Of a stretch of 64,000 nt of DNA, positions 10,942 to 21,849 are shown in pieces (position 1 is the first letter of the stretch; the number at the start of each line of letters is the position of its first letter). Under the pieces are notes generated by a model. It had not been told where the DNA came from. It saw only the letters and a program-made list of their open reading frames with translations, and searched no databases. Both the position numbers and the translations under genes were made by a program. This DNA comes from Bidens hawaiensis (lineage: Eukaryota > Streptophyta > Magnoliopsida > Asterales > Asteraceae): NCBI GenBank assembly GCA_021521415.1, contig JAIQDT010000026.1, positions 4,863,001-4,927,000 of the forward strand, given 5' to 3'.

Positions 10942-11904
10942 TGTTGGGTTTTAACAAGATTATCAAAGTTATAAAACTTCAATTTTATGAAAAACGCAGC
11001 GGATAAAAGATTTAAATCTTGTTAGTTCATAGTGTATAAAACCAATTTTATACATGCAAAACCCAAACCCGGATCCAAATACGAAATACATACTATCAAA
11101 CACATGCATGTCACTATAAGTTCATGCATGTTAAACTACCTTTCAAGTAAACCAAAGAAGTATGAAGGAGATGGTGAAAAGTAGGCAAGAACTTCAATAG
11201 GTAGTTCCTCAAGCTAGTATACCCTAAGCTCCAACAACACACCTTTAGCTAGGATTTTAGCGCTTGAAAAACACCTCCTTGTTCTTCTTCTCCTTTGGCC
11301 AAAAATTGGAAGAGAAAGGAAGAGAGTGAGAGTGTTTTTTATTACTTGCAAAAATATGTAATGAAAAAATGAAAGAGAAATGTTGTGGTCATTCAAAGGC
11401 ACCACCCAAAGTGCCAATCACAACATTTGCATGTCTCAACTCATTTGAAAATAATAATATAAAATTGAATAGAGAAAGGGGGGGGGGGGGGCGGCCACCC
11501 TCATGCCCATTTCAATTTTATTATTTTTTTAAACAAGTTTTAAAATGTAAAACTTATTATGTTATGTATTTTCATTTCATAGAATTATAACATAACATTT
11601 TTCAAGCAACATGCAAATTGATAAGTGTTACATATTGTTATTTAACCATCTTAAATAACATTATGTAATGTTCTCTTTCAAAATATAAATCATCCATATG
11701 ATTTATTTATTTCACAAGTACATTGTATTTAGAAACCCTTCCCAAATAACATAAGTGTCAATATTTATTTACTTATGATCATATCATATATAAACAAATA
11801 TAATCGGTGTTTGTCTAGCTTGTTATTGGGTATGACCCGACTTGGATCATAACGTACTAGCCACATTAATCATAATATGTGTCTTGGGCAGACCGAGTCC
11901 AACA
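10942..11904 (-). repeat. E2L 5' LTR, 963 bp
   Basis: The ends on the minus strand are TGTTGG (11904 side) and CCAACA (10942 side). It matches the E2R LTR at 25315-26234 in inverted orientation, with many small differences and a poly-C tract of unequal length (14 here at 11478-11491, 10 in E2R). Read on plus it carries no gene. Confidence 0.9.
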
Positions 11905-12500
11905 GTTTGAGTTTGGAATTGAGTTGAATTGGATTGTGATTTGATAGATGTGGATTTGAATGTTAATGGCGGAAAACGTAGCTATATGGACTGTTAATTG
12001 AGGTCCGGATTGTAGTGTTTGTGGTTACAGACTAGCTCGGATTTGGATTACGAGTTGTTTGGTATAAGTTTTGTTGATTACATACGAGTATGGACTGAGA
12101 TATGAATGTTTTGGACATGATGACTGATTCGTTAACTGTTGAAGATTGATTCGTTTAATGTTGAAGATTGATTCGTTAACAGTTTAATTGTAACTGATCA
12201 TTCGTATACTCACATTCGCAAAACCTACATTCGCTAAACCTAGATTCGTTAGACAATACATTCGTCATGACTTTTGCATAAGTCACGTTCGTTAACACAA
12301 GTGCCATTCGTTAAGCACTGATTTGCTATTCATCAAACACATTTTCTAAACACATTCGCTATCCATTTTCTCACATTCGTTACTCATACCTATTCGTTAC
12401 ATCTTCACCATTCGTTACTGTTCTCTCATTCGTTTGAACAGTAACTATAATCTTTTACATTTAATAAGTTTAATCCTTGATTTTTCAAACTTGTTATCTC
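11905..12500 (+). other. E6 5' non-coding region with a same-strand ATTCG array
   Basis: No gene is seen. From about 12120 to 12440 ATTCGTT, or close variants such as ATTCGCT and ATTCGTA, recurs roughly every 15-25 bp, almost all on the plus strand. Two tandem units of about 22 bp (GTTGAAGATTGATTCGTT) lie at 12136-12180. No tRNA-Met primer binding site is visible, so the LTR and its junction are probably on the far side of E2L. Confidence 0.7.
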
Positions 12501-15500
12501 ATGGCTTCTCAAAATGCTTCATATTATTCTTTGGCATCCCAGAATGCGTTAATGCAACAAATGCTGACGATGGACAACGAGATCAGTAGTCATAATAAGT
12601 GTCCTAAACTTCTGAAATTGTCAGAGTTTGCTCGGTGGGAACCGAGGTTTCGTACTCATTTGGGGTCGGTACATCCTAGCAGTGTACGGTTTCTCTATGA
12701 TGTTTATGCAGCACCTCTTGTAGGTTGTGATAATCTTGGTTGGACTCCGAAGGAATTTAAGCACTATGAAGCACAGGAAATCAAAGATTTTGAAAGTGAG
12801 ACAAAAGCATATTCGACTCTCACAATGCCTTTGCCCGAGCAAATCTTTTACCAGTATAGCACTATTAAGACTTGTGCATCTCTATTTGCAACCCTGAAAA
12901 CTAGAAGCTTGGGAAATACGCTCGAGAGTAAAAAGACTCTTGTAAAATTTTAGTTTAGAAATTTTATTTTAATGAAGAATGAAACTGTGGAGGAGATGAT
13001 TAATCGGGTTAGTCATCTTGTGGTGGAAATGTCAAGTGTGAATCTTGAGCCGACTGAAGCTGACAAAATTGATACCCTGAAGAACGCATTGCCACCTTCA
13101 TATTTTACTTTCCTTTTGGTGTTAAAAGAGAATGGTTACTTTCGTAACACCGAGCTCACTACAGTGCAATTTATTAACAAAATCGAGGAAAGAGAATTTG
13201 ATTTGAAGTGCCAGACATCATTAAAAGATAATCAAAATCATAATCCTTCTTTTTTTGGTGGTGCAATGCCTGCAAATAATTCTTCAAGTTCAGTTCCTAT
13301 CACAGCATTCTTCACTCAAGCAGAAGAAGAATCAGCTAATGTAAATGGTTCACCTAACGTATGCTTTATGGCAACTAGTGTCAATTCTGGTTCAAATGCA
13401 AGTGCTTCAAATTCGTTGACTAAAGTAAATCTTCAAGAAGTTGAACAGCAATTTGTGTTTGTGTGTGCGTTCATGACTTCATATGAACCACTGGTTGGAA
13501 GCAAGTTTGCAACAAGTGAGTTGACTGATGAAGACTATGACCAGATTGATCCCGATGACCTTGAGTTGATGGATCTCAAGTGGAACATGGCAATGATTGT
13601 CAGAAAGGTTAAAAGGTTTATGCAAAAAATGGGAAAAGACCTTCCTACTCTTAACAAGCGAGTCGGGTTTGACAAACTGAAGGTCAAGTGTTAAAATTGC
13701 AGGGACTTTAGCCATTTTGCAAAAGAGTGTGATAAACCAAGAAAGGAGTATTCAGGTCCACGCAGTTTTGAAAGAACTTCGGGAAAGAATTCATCCGGAA
13801 GTGATCAAAGTAAGAAGAGTTCATCAGAGGGTGACAAGAATAAGTCTACTAACACTCAAGCTCTCGTCGCAAATGATGGTGTGGACTGGTCTCAACGGTT
13901 ATTGGGAAATCAAGCCAACCTTGCTGTTGTTGAACCAGTTGCGAAGTTTGAAGATGCAAGCAGCGATAATGTATCTGAAGAAAGTGACACCTCAGATTCG
14001 GAAACTGATTCTGATCAGAGTTCATCTGTGCAAACCGAATCAGAACAATCGGTTCCTTAGCAAGTCGAATCTTTTGCCTGCATGGCAAAAATTGAAGAGG
14101 TGTGTCCTAAACCTTCAATTAATGTATCTGAATCTTTAGCTGTTGTGACTGAGTGTGCTGAATGTGCTGAACTCAAAATCAAACTTGAATCAGCCTTACA
14201 TCATAATACTACTCTCACAAAAGATCATTTCATGATCAATGAATGCGATCGACAGAAATCCAAATTACTGGAACAATCTACACTAAAAATTAAAAATATG
14301 TCCGAAAGCAATCATGATCTCAAAGCTGAAATTCAATGTAAGATAATAGTTGTTGAACAACATTTCAAGGAGATTCTCAGACTCCGAACTTGCATTTCAA
14401 ACCTAGAAAATGAAGTTTTAGAACTGAAAAACAAACTTGGAAAATTTCGAGATTCCTCGTTTCTTTTAAATGAGATTATTGAAGTTAATAATTCTCACAA
14501 GAAAAATGGGAAAGCGAGTTTAGGGTACGTTGAGATTCCTCCTCCTTTTAAAGGAGATTACTGTAGCATTCCTGATGTGAAACAATGTCCAGAAATGCCT
14601 ACTGTTGAATCTGAAAATGTTGAACAAACTAAAACAACTCAAGAACCAATACATATTAAAAGTAAATATGTGTTTACTGAAAATGAGTTGGATGGTTCGA
14701 TTGAGGAATTGACAGAACCCGATGTGATTATCAAGAATGTATCTTGTGTGAACCCTAGGAATTTGAACAAGCGGTATATGGTTCAAAGCCCTTGGGTGAG
14801 TCGTCAGTAAAAACTCCTAAGGTATCTTCTAAAGTATCTAAATTAGATAAACCTTCGGTGTCTGATGAGGAGTTGATGAGGTTCATCAATCCTCAACCTA
14901 AATCTTCAAGTGGGAAGATTTTTAAGTTAAAAGGATTGTCGAAAGTGTTTTCGGATAAGGAAGTTCCTTTGAATCTTCTAAATCCTAAAATGATTGAAAG
15001 TGTCTTTCAAGACGACACTTCTAAGGTCACTGAACTTGAACGAAAATTTAACAAATCCAAATTAAAGAATGTTCAAGTGAATGATAATGTTAAAACGTTT
15101 AACCATATAAAACTTGTGAAATCATCTAGGATGGAGGATTCATCAAATTCCACCAATCTGGAATTTTATCAAAATAAAAAGGGTTTAAAACGTGAAGTTC
15201 CAAAGAAAGTAACCTTTGAAAGTTTTAATGTTGATAATCCTCAACCTTTGCATAAAAACAAACCAAGCTTTTCACCACAAGAATCGTTAGACACTCGTTT
15301 ATGTTTTAAATGTGGTGAACTGGGTCATATTTCAAAGAAGTACAAAGCAAAGGTTGTTGATAACAAGTCGTCATCAACCCGAAAAACTGAATTGAATCAG
15401 AATTTGAAAGATAATCAAATTGATGAATGTATTATAATGTATTCAAATGTAAATCCGAAGAAAGTTGTTCGGGTTGAAACTGTTAATGTAACAAACAAAT

Positions 15501-15691
15501 TTATTGACCGTGCTCAACCGATTTGTAAAAACACTGATTCGGGAATAATACGTGATGGTTACTTAAAGAAGACAACAAAGAAACCCGTCACCTATTCTCA
15601 AGTACCGAATGCTAGTGTTAATTTAAATTTATCTTCGAAAGTATCAAAAGGAGAGCCCAAGACTGAGGCTTGGGCTGCCCTTTTGAACTAA
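12501..15691 (+). pseudogene. E6 Gag and Gag-Pol linker, broken
   Basis: The start at 12501 (MASQNASYYSLASQN) is chosen over the upstream in-frame Met at 12477 because it begins the conserved Gag N-terminus. Gag blocks include FARWEPRFRTHL and LPEQIFYQYSTIKTCASLFATL. In-frame stops lie at 12951-12953, 13692-13694 (inside the zinc knuckle C-stop-NCRDFSHFAKEC) and 14058-14060. The region 14082-14780 is rich in heptad-like Leu/Lys/Glu and fits the coiled coil of Sirevirus Gag. A frameshift near 14790 moves coding to another frame that has a second zinc-knuckle-like motif at about 15300 (CFKCGELGHISKKY, last Cys changed to Tyr) and ends at 15689-15691. Role: capsid and RNA packaging. Confidence 0.83.
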
Positions 15692-15706
15692 TCATTTTAC
15701 CTGTTT

Positions 15707-16201
15707 ATGCAGAGTTCATCTAGGTCCATGTCTAGTCACAAGTGGATATTGGATAGTGGGTGTTCTCGACATATTACCTGCAACCTGGATCTTCTTAATG
15801 ACACCAAAGATATTCAGGGAGGTTATGTAGCGTTTGCGGGTAATAACGGTGGGATGATTACTAAGGAAGGAAAGGTTTCAAACGGGAAAGGTACGTTTGA
15901 AAAGGTTAATTATTGTGAAAAAGTGGATCATAATCTGCTGAGCGTCTCGCAGATATGTGATAAGAAGTATACCACGATTTTCACGGATACGGAATGTGTT
16001 ATCCTTCAACCGGGATACACGATTCCTGAGGACATGGTTGTCATGCGATCACCTCGATCAAATGATATTTATGTACTTGACATGAGTTGTAATGTAAGTG
16101 TAAGTGTTTCGCCCTCGGCTACGTGTTTTGTCTTCAAAGCCACTGAGAAGACTCTATTCTTTGGCATCGACGCATGGGGCACATCCACATTCGTAAAATG
16201 A
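15707..16201 (+). pseudogene. E6 protease and pre-integrase region, broken
   Basis: This frame continues that of the upstream linker after a stop at 15689-15691. The active-site motif is WILDSGCSRHIT, and YVAFAGNNGG, LLSVSQICDKKY and RSNDIYVLDM follow, which are the protease and GAG-pre-integrase blocks of Sireviruses. A frameshift near 16150-16175 breaks it from the HRRMGHIH zinc region of integrase. The protease would cleave Gag-Pol. Confidence 0.85.
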
Positions 16202-17418
16202 ATCATTTAATCTTGAATGATTTAGTGGATGGTGTAAACCTCAATAGCTTCATGATAAGTAATCATTGCGTTGCTTTCAAGAAGGGGAAACAGAAGAAGA
16301 AATCACATCCGACTAAGTCAATTAATTTGATTGACACACCACTAGAACGACTTCATATGGATTTATTTGGTCTAGTGAATCGTGCTAGTATTGCGGGTGA
16401 TCTGTACTGCTTGGTGGTTACTGATGATTTCTCACGATACTCATGGGTTTTATTTATGGGGTTGAAAGATCATATGCCTGTCTTGATTCAGAACCTTATC
16501 ACGAAGATCGAATTACTTTACAAGCTGAAAGTGAGAAGAATACGTAGTGATATTGGAACTGAGTTCAAGAATAATGTATTGGATTTTTTCAGTATTCAAA
16601 AAGGAATTCATCTGGAATTCAGTGCGCCTTATGTTCCTCAACAAAATGGCGTGTCTGAACGAAAGAATCGTACATTGATAGAGGCTGCGAGAACGATACT
16701 TGCTGATTCTAAGCTACCCGTTCAATTCTTGAACAAAGCTGTGAATACGGCTTGTTACACACTGAATCGCGTACTAACTGTAAAGAGGTTCAATAAGACA
16801 AGTTACAAGCTTCTGAACAATCGTAGGCTGAACTTAAAGTGTTTGGAACCTTTCGGGTGTCCGTGTACTGTATTGAAGAGAGATGCCGGGAAGTTTGATG
16901 AAAAGGCATTTGAGGGATACTTTTTGAGATACAATTCTCCTAAGAAGCAGATCTTCAATATCTCTTCAGGTTGTGTGGAAAAATGGTATCATGTTGATTA
17001 CCAAAGTTATACTACTCCTCCAACTGGTACGGGTCCCGATTGGATGTTCGATTACGATGGGTTATTTAATTCATTTACATCAGCGGTTGAAGAAGTACCT
17101 GAAGATTTTGTTAGATCATATTTGGAAGAACGATGTCTTCCCATTCCTAGTTCTTCTTCGGTTGATGTAGATGACTCTCCTAACATATCAGAAATGTCAA
17201 ATGATGTTTCTGAGTCTTCCGATGATGCTAATTTTGTTGATTCATCGTCAGTTCCATTAGATGAAGCTCCAAAAACAAACGAGTCGATTCTAATTGATGA
17301 TGACTCACCAACGGTCTCTTTAGACACGGCAGAGAAAAATATCACCAATCTGGGTGATAACGTATCTGTACCTGCTAATCCTACCTTAAGTATTCACACG
17401 AACCATCCGCAGGAATAG
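16174..17418 (+). pseudogene. E6 integrase, frameshifted from protease
   Basis: The frame begins within the zinc region (RMGHIHIRKMNHL); the two later Cys positions read HCVAFKKG, so one Cys is replaced by Phe. Catalytic core residues: Asp in LHMDLFGLVN, Asp in RRIRSDIGTEF, Glu in PQQNGVSERKNRTL. The C-terminal part (FEGYFLRYNSPKKQIFNI) runs into an acidic Ser/Asp-rich linker to a TAG at 17416-17418. The role would be insertion of cDNA into host DNA. The core is open for about 400 codons, longer than other pol parts of E6. Confidence 0.86.
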
Positions 17419-17430
17419 ATAATTGGTTAT

Positions 17431-18370
17431 TTGAACGATGGGGTTCGCACGAGAAACCAATTAGCTAATGTATGTGATGACTTGATTGACTGTAACTTAT
17501 CTCCAACTGAGGATTCGATTGTATGTGCTTATGTGGATTTGCACTCATCGGGTATTCTTAGTATTGCACGATACACCTGCTTCTTATCACCGATTGAACC
17601 GACAAGTGTCGCGATGGCACTCAAGGAACCATCTTGGGTTAAAGCTATGCAGGAGGAGCTGGAACAGTTTGTTCGACTGGGTGTATGGGATTTAATTGAC
17701 AAACCCGATCGGGTTAAGAAGGCTGTTCCAACAAAATGTGTTTTTAAGTGCAAAAAGGACGACCGCGGGGTAATCGTGAGAAACAAGGCACGATTGGTCG
17801 TTTTGGGTTACAATCAACAAGAAGGCATTGACTACACCGAAGTATATGCTCCTGTGGCATGACTGAAGGCTATACGTATTTTTCTTGCCTATGCAGCCTA
17901 CAAGAATTTTAAGGTTTATCTGATGGATGTGAAATTGGCGTTCTTAAATGGAGCTATTCATGAGGAAGTGTATGTGAAGCAGCCTCCTAGTTTCGAGGAT
18001 CCAGACTTTCCAGAGCGTGTTTATCGACTAAACAAGGATCTTTATGGTTTACACCAGGCCCCGAGAGCCTAGTACAGCACGTTGGCTGACCATTTGATAG
18101 AAAGCGGATTCAAGAGGGGAACTGTGGATTGTACATTATTTTTCTAAGAATGTTGGTGATGATCTGCTCCTCTTCCAGATATATGTGGACAACATTATTT
18201 TCTATTCGACAAACGACAGCCTGTGCAAAGATTTCAAGAAGACGATGCAAACCAAATTCGAGATGAGTTCGATGGGAGAGATGAGTTTTTTCTTAGGCTT
18301 GCAAGTTCACCAGTCTGATTCCGGGATCTCTATCCATCAGACCAAATATATGAACAATGTCTTGAGCTGA
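17431..18370 (+). pseudogene. E6 reverse transcriptase, several stops, YVDN active site
   Basis: Copia RT blocks are present: [77 protein letters not shown] and [11 protein letters not shown]. Stops interrupt at 17860-17862 and 18070-18072, and a frame change occurs near 18130-18185. The catalytic box reads IYVDNIIFYSTN at about 18180-18215, so the second Asp of YVDD is Asn. That change alone should abolish polymerisation. Confidence 0.87.
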
Positions 18371-19144
18371 TTAAAGATATCAGACGGCAAGATTCCTTCG
18401 ACACCTCTTCCCGTGGGTCACAATTTATCACTGGATGAATTGGAGGATATCGTTGATCCGACCCTGTACTGAGCTATGATAGGATCTTTGATGTATTTGA
18501 CCGCTTCTCATCCTGATATTATGTTTGCTGTTTGTTTGTGTGTCAGGTACCAATCGAGCCCCCGAGTGACTCATCTGGCAGTAGTTAAGCGGATCTTACA
18601 TTATCTGAGGGGAAATCCAGACATCGGGTTGTGGTACCCCAAGGACGATAAGTTTGATCTCACCGCTTTTACTGATTCGGACTATGGAGGATGCAAGATC
18701 AATTTCAAGTCTACAACAGCGGGTTGTCAGTTCTTAGGAAACCGGCTTGTTTCCTGGCGGTGTAAGAAGCAGACAATGGTCTCCACTTCAACAGCCGAAG
18801 TGGAGCATGTGGCAGCCTCGAGTTGCTGTTCACTGGTTCTCTGCATCCAGCAGCATCTGCGGGATAACAGTTTGAAGTTTCTTACTACTCCTATCTATAT
18901 TGATAATTCGGCCGCTATTTCTATCACCAAAAATCCGGTTCATCATTCAAAAACCAAACATATTGAAATCCGTTATCACTTCATACGTGATTGCTTTGAA
19001 AAGAAATTAATTAACATTGAAAAAATACATACGGATTTTCAAAAGGCTGACCTTTATACCAAAGCGTTTGATAAAACACGTTTTCAATATTTGCTGGGTA
19101 TAAATGGTTTAAAAACTTTAAAAGATATTCAAAAGCTTGGTTAA
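18371..19144 (+). pseudogene. E6 RNase H
   Basis: The frame from 18476 reads MIGSLMYLTASHPDIMFAV, LHYLRGNPDIGLWYP, then RNase H blocks LTAFTDSDYGGC, STSTAEVEHVAAS, IYIDNSAAISITKNPVHHSKTKHIEIRYH and TDFQKADLYTKAF. The conserved acidic residues are present, though AEVEHVAAS replaces the usual AEAEYVAA. It ends at TAA 19142-19144. The stretch 18371-18475 carries the preceding connection in a broken frame. Confidence 0.86.
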
Positions 19145-20700
19145 ATCATTTTATTTTAATTTTTCTTGTTTTTAGTTCAATTTTTGTTGTTTTTAGGGGG
19201 AGAAAATATAAAATCCAAAAATATTGTGATTTCAGTTTCTACAGAGAAATTTAAAAACTCCAAAAACATTCAAATATTAAAAAATGCAAAAACATTAAAA
19301 AAAATTACTCCTCAAAATGAGTCTTGAAGTAAAAACGGAAAATGATAGTACATTGGTCATTTGCTCCTAAGTCCAGTAAAAAGTAAGTAATAAAAGACTG
19401 TGTGCTTAATTGCATTGATGTATTGGTAGGCCTTTTGACAAACAAGTACGGACCAGTAAGTGATATAAACATAAATTGCTAAATACTCAGGAGATTAGTT
19501 CTATAGAAGGTCTTGATAACAATGGCATAAATGTAATAATCCGGTCATACTCAAGCCTTCCAATCAATTTGAAAACTATTTTAAGGAAAAGAGTCTAGTT
19601 GGTGGTTAACGCTTCAACGATGTATGGTCTTATGGCCTTAAATCCTGTATTGATGGGATGCTTTAAGGTTCCTGACACCATTGGGTCTTTATGCGGTTTT
19701 ACATCTGGTATTCATTTCGATGAATATTAAAAAAATGCTTGTAAAAGCGAACCCGTAGTGTAACTGCTTAAATCTCTAAACTTGATCGCAAAATGTACTT
19801 CGTGTACAAAATCAATTACAGACTTGATCAAACCACGCTGTGAGTCATACATTGTCCCCTTGCTCGCGTCTTATTACCATTAATAAACGGACCACAAGGG
19901 ACACAATGTTTGTAAGCCGACAGATGAAATCATGCATACTCATCCATGGGAACGGACCTTAGGGTATTGCTTGATAACGGGGGTATATCTTGTAGTGGGG
20001 ATTACGGACTATGATTTCTTAAATATAATCATTTTTACATCAAATTCGTTCTAAGGTTTAAGTCAAGTTGGGGTGATTTGGAGAAAATCAAATTACGCTT
20101 GAATCAAGATTTGAACTAATTCTTTCTGATATTTGTGCCTAATTGAACCAATTAAGAAATATCACCGAAAGTTCTGAAAAATTTGTTAGAAGATTTATGT
20201 GGACAACAATAAAATAATCGACTTAACACCAATCATAATAAAAGCTGAAAATAAAACTGTGGTGGACGGAAATATTGGTCAATATGATTCTCTGCTCAAA
20301 CTCACAAAAATATGTACTTCTTTGTTAGATGTTAGTTTGCTTTACTGCTTTACATTTACTGCATTTTATTTTAGTTTAAAAAATTTCAAAATCCAAAAAT
20401 ATTTTAGCTTTTTTTTGCGTTATTTTCGATTACCGAGCTTGCGAATAATTCAAAACAAAAAGAAAATTTTTGTTACCCCAATTTTAAGTTAATCGTGCTT
20501 AACGTAATTCACAACTTGTATCAGTTGATGTTTTAACGTAAAAATCCGCTTAATTTAAACATTAGGCGATCTTTGGTTGATCGGGTATTTTAATGTATGA
20601 AATTAAAACCCTAAGTGGATTTAATTGATTATTTAATTCTTTGATTAAAACACTAATTGGTTTTAATGAATATTTAATTCCTTAATGAGATTGTATCTCA
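19145..20700 (+). other. E6 spacer after pol, with central polypurine tract and shared motifs
   Basis: No gene is seen. A purine run AGGGGGAGAAAA at 19195-19206 resembles the terminal polypurine tract and may be a central one. Two segments, 19543-19559 and 20053-20075, match E1 exactly. Hairpins include TATTCAT/ATGAATA with a TTCG loop at 19709-19726, and CATTGTCCCCTTG (19850-19862) facing CAAGGGACACAATG (19895-19908). Confidence 0.7.
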
Positions 20701-20720
20701 TTCGTTAAGGATCTTTGGTG

Positions 20721-21783
20721 ATTCGTTAATTGATTTAACGAATGTAAAGCCTTTTGTTATTTAAACATAACGAATGAGTTTCTCATTCGTTATAATGGCA
20801 TTCACTTCCGTTGTGCATAACGAATGGAAGACATTTGCTTAAACATTTAACAAATGGAATGATTTTAATGTATCATTTGTTAAGATTTTAACGAATGACT
20901 CTAATATTCGTTATAAAGTTGACGAGTGGAAGAGTTAATGAAATATTCGTTAAAGTTTAACGAATGAAAATCTTATTCGTTTAAACCTTTGAACGAATCA
21001 GGTTTATAATTTAACGAATGAGGCCATTCGTTAGTTCAAATTTGAACGAATGACCTTGGAAAGTGTGAAATTATTGAGTTTATAATCCCAAGGTTATACG
21101 AATGACCTTTCATTTGCCATTTCCTATTTCATCGCCTATAAAAATGAACTCTTGCAAAAATTTTTCAGAATCCTATAACTGCTTGTTAGCCTAATTAATT
21201 GACATAATCGTGTTCAACAGATAATGGTGAGCTCAACCATATGTGATTCGGGGAATTTCATCGGAGTTTTAGGGGTTAACAGATCAATTTGTAAATGGAA
21301 AATAAAATGAATCATTAACTGCTCATAATATTCATATCTGAATCAAAAATTTTAGATGGATGATCTTTGTTTAGTATATTAAATCGATTTTCGAACATGA
21401 TTGTGAAGGCTAATTGTGAAATGTGTTAGGAAATTAAAGGTTTCATCGATGACAATCGTCGTCTTTGACAATAATTTAGTCAAAATTAATTATAAAATTG
21501 ACTCCTGTTAGTCAAATTGGTTAACTAAGTCAGATTCGTTTTTATTTTAACGAATGATAGACAGACTTGTTAACTTGCTAACAAATGACTATATGATTCG
21601 TTAAAAGTAACGAATAGATATCTACTGATAACGAATCAGAGTTGATTCGTAATGTAATAAAATCAGATTCGTTCTCATAACGAATGATTTAACGTATGGG
21701 TTTGATTCGTTATTTGTAACGAATGAAAGATAGCTAATGTATAATGAATGTCTCATTCGTTTCATATATCATAACGAATGAGA
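20721..21783 (+). repeat. Array of AACGAAT/ATTCGTT hairpins in E6 spacer
   Basis: At least eleven hairpins share the stem core AACGAAT/ATTCGTT, with pairing that often extends outward or inward by different bases: 20721-20743, 20767-20793 (12-bp stem ATAACGAATGAG/CTCATTCGTTAT, 3-nt loop), 20889-20913, 20945-20965 (10-bp stem, 1-nt centre), 21012-21033, 21534-21555, 21596-21615, 21631-21650, 21667-21685, 21705-21724 and 21751-21783 (11-bp stem). Loops range from 1 to 11 nt. Two more stand in the 3' LTR. Confidence 0.88.
21137..21144 (+). promoter_or_regulatory. Candidate internal TATA box upstream of the env-like ORF
   Basis: TATAAAAA follows the first part of the hairpin array by about 90 bp and precedes the third ORF by about 700 bp. 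The layout, hairpins then TATA, mirrors the 3' [12 protein letters not shown] at about 21224 and TTTAACCAG at about 21841-21849 could be a splice donor and acceptor, which would join this transcript start to the ORF. All of this is inference. Confidence 0.35.
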
Positions 21784-21849
21784 TATCTATTCGTTAATCA
21801 AAATAAGATTGATGAATATTTTACTAATGTTTATATTTTTGTTTAACCA

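Larger units (their letters stand above)
7035..11904 (-). mobile_element. E2L: Ty1/copia element, 5' LTR to mid-RT, internal deletion
   Basis: Read on the minus strand the order is LTR (11904-10942), primer binding site, 1.46-kb leader, gag, integrase remnant and reverse transcriptase; integrase before RT is the copia order. E1 cuts the element within RT just after the YVDD box, so RNase H and the 3' LTR are off to the left. A deletion removes the end of gag, the protease and the front of integrase (junction at 8475-8549). A second copy of the same family, E2R, lies at 25315-48096 in the opposite orientation, and both are preceded by the same five bases CAAAC. Many stops show it is old. Confidence 0.9.

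Noticed and set aside
11478..11491. G14 run as a G-quadruplex or regulatory site
   Set aside because: The matching run in E2R is a C10 of different length at the same LTR position, so it is an unstable homopolymer without further signal.
20560..21250. A solo LTR in the E6 spacer
   Set aside because: It shares hairpin motifs and a TATA box with the E6 LTR but does not align to it after the TATA, and there are no TG/CA borders with a target duplication.
20721..21783. CRISPR-like regular repeats
   Set aside because: The repeats are palindromic motifs of 7-13 bp with irregular spacing in a plant retroelement; there are no uniform spacers and no cas-like genes.
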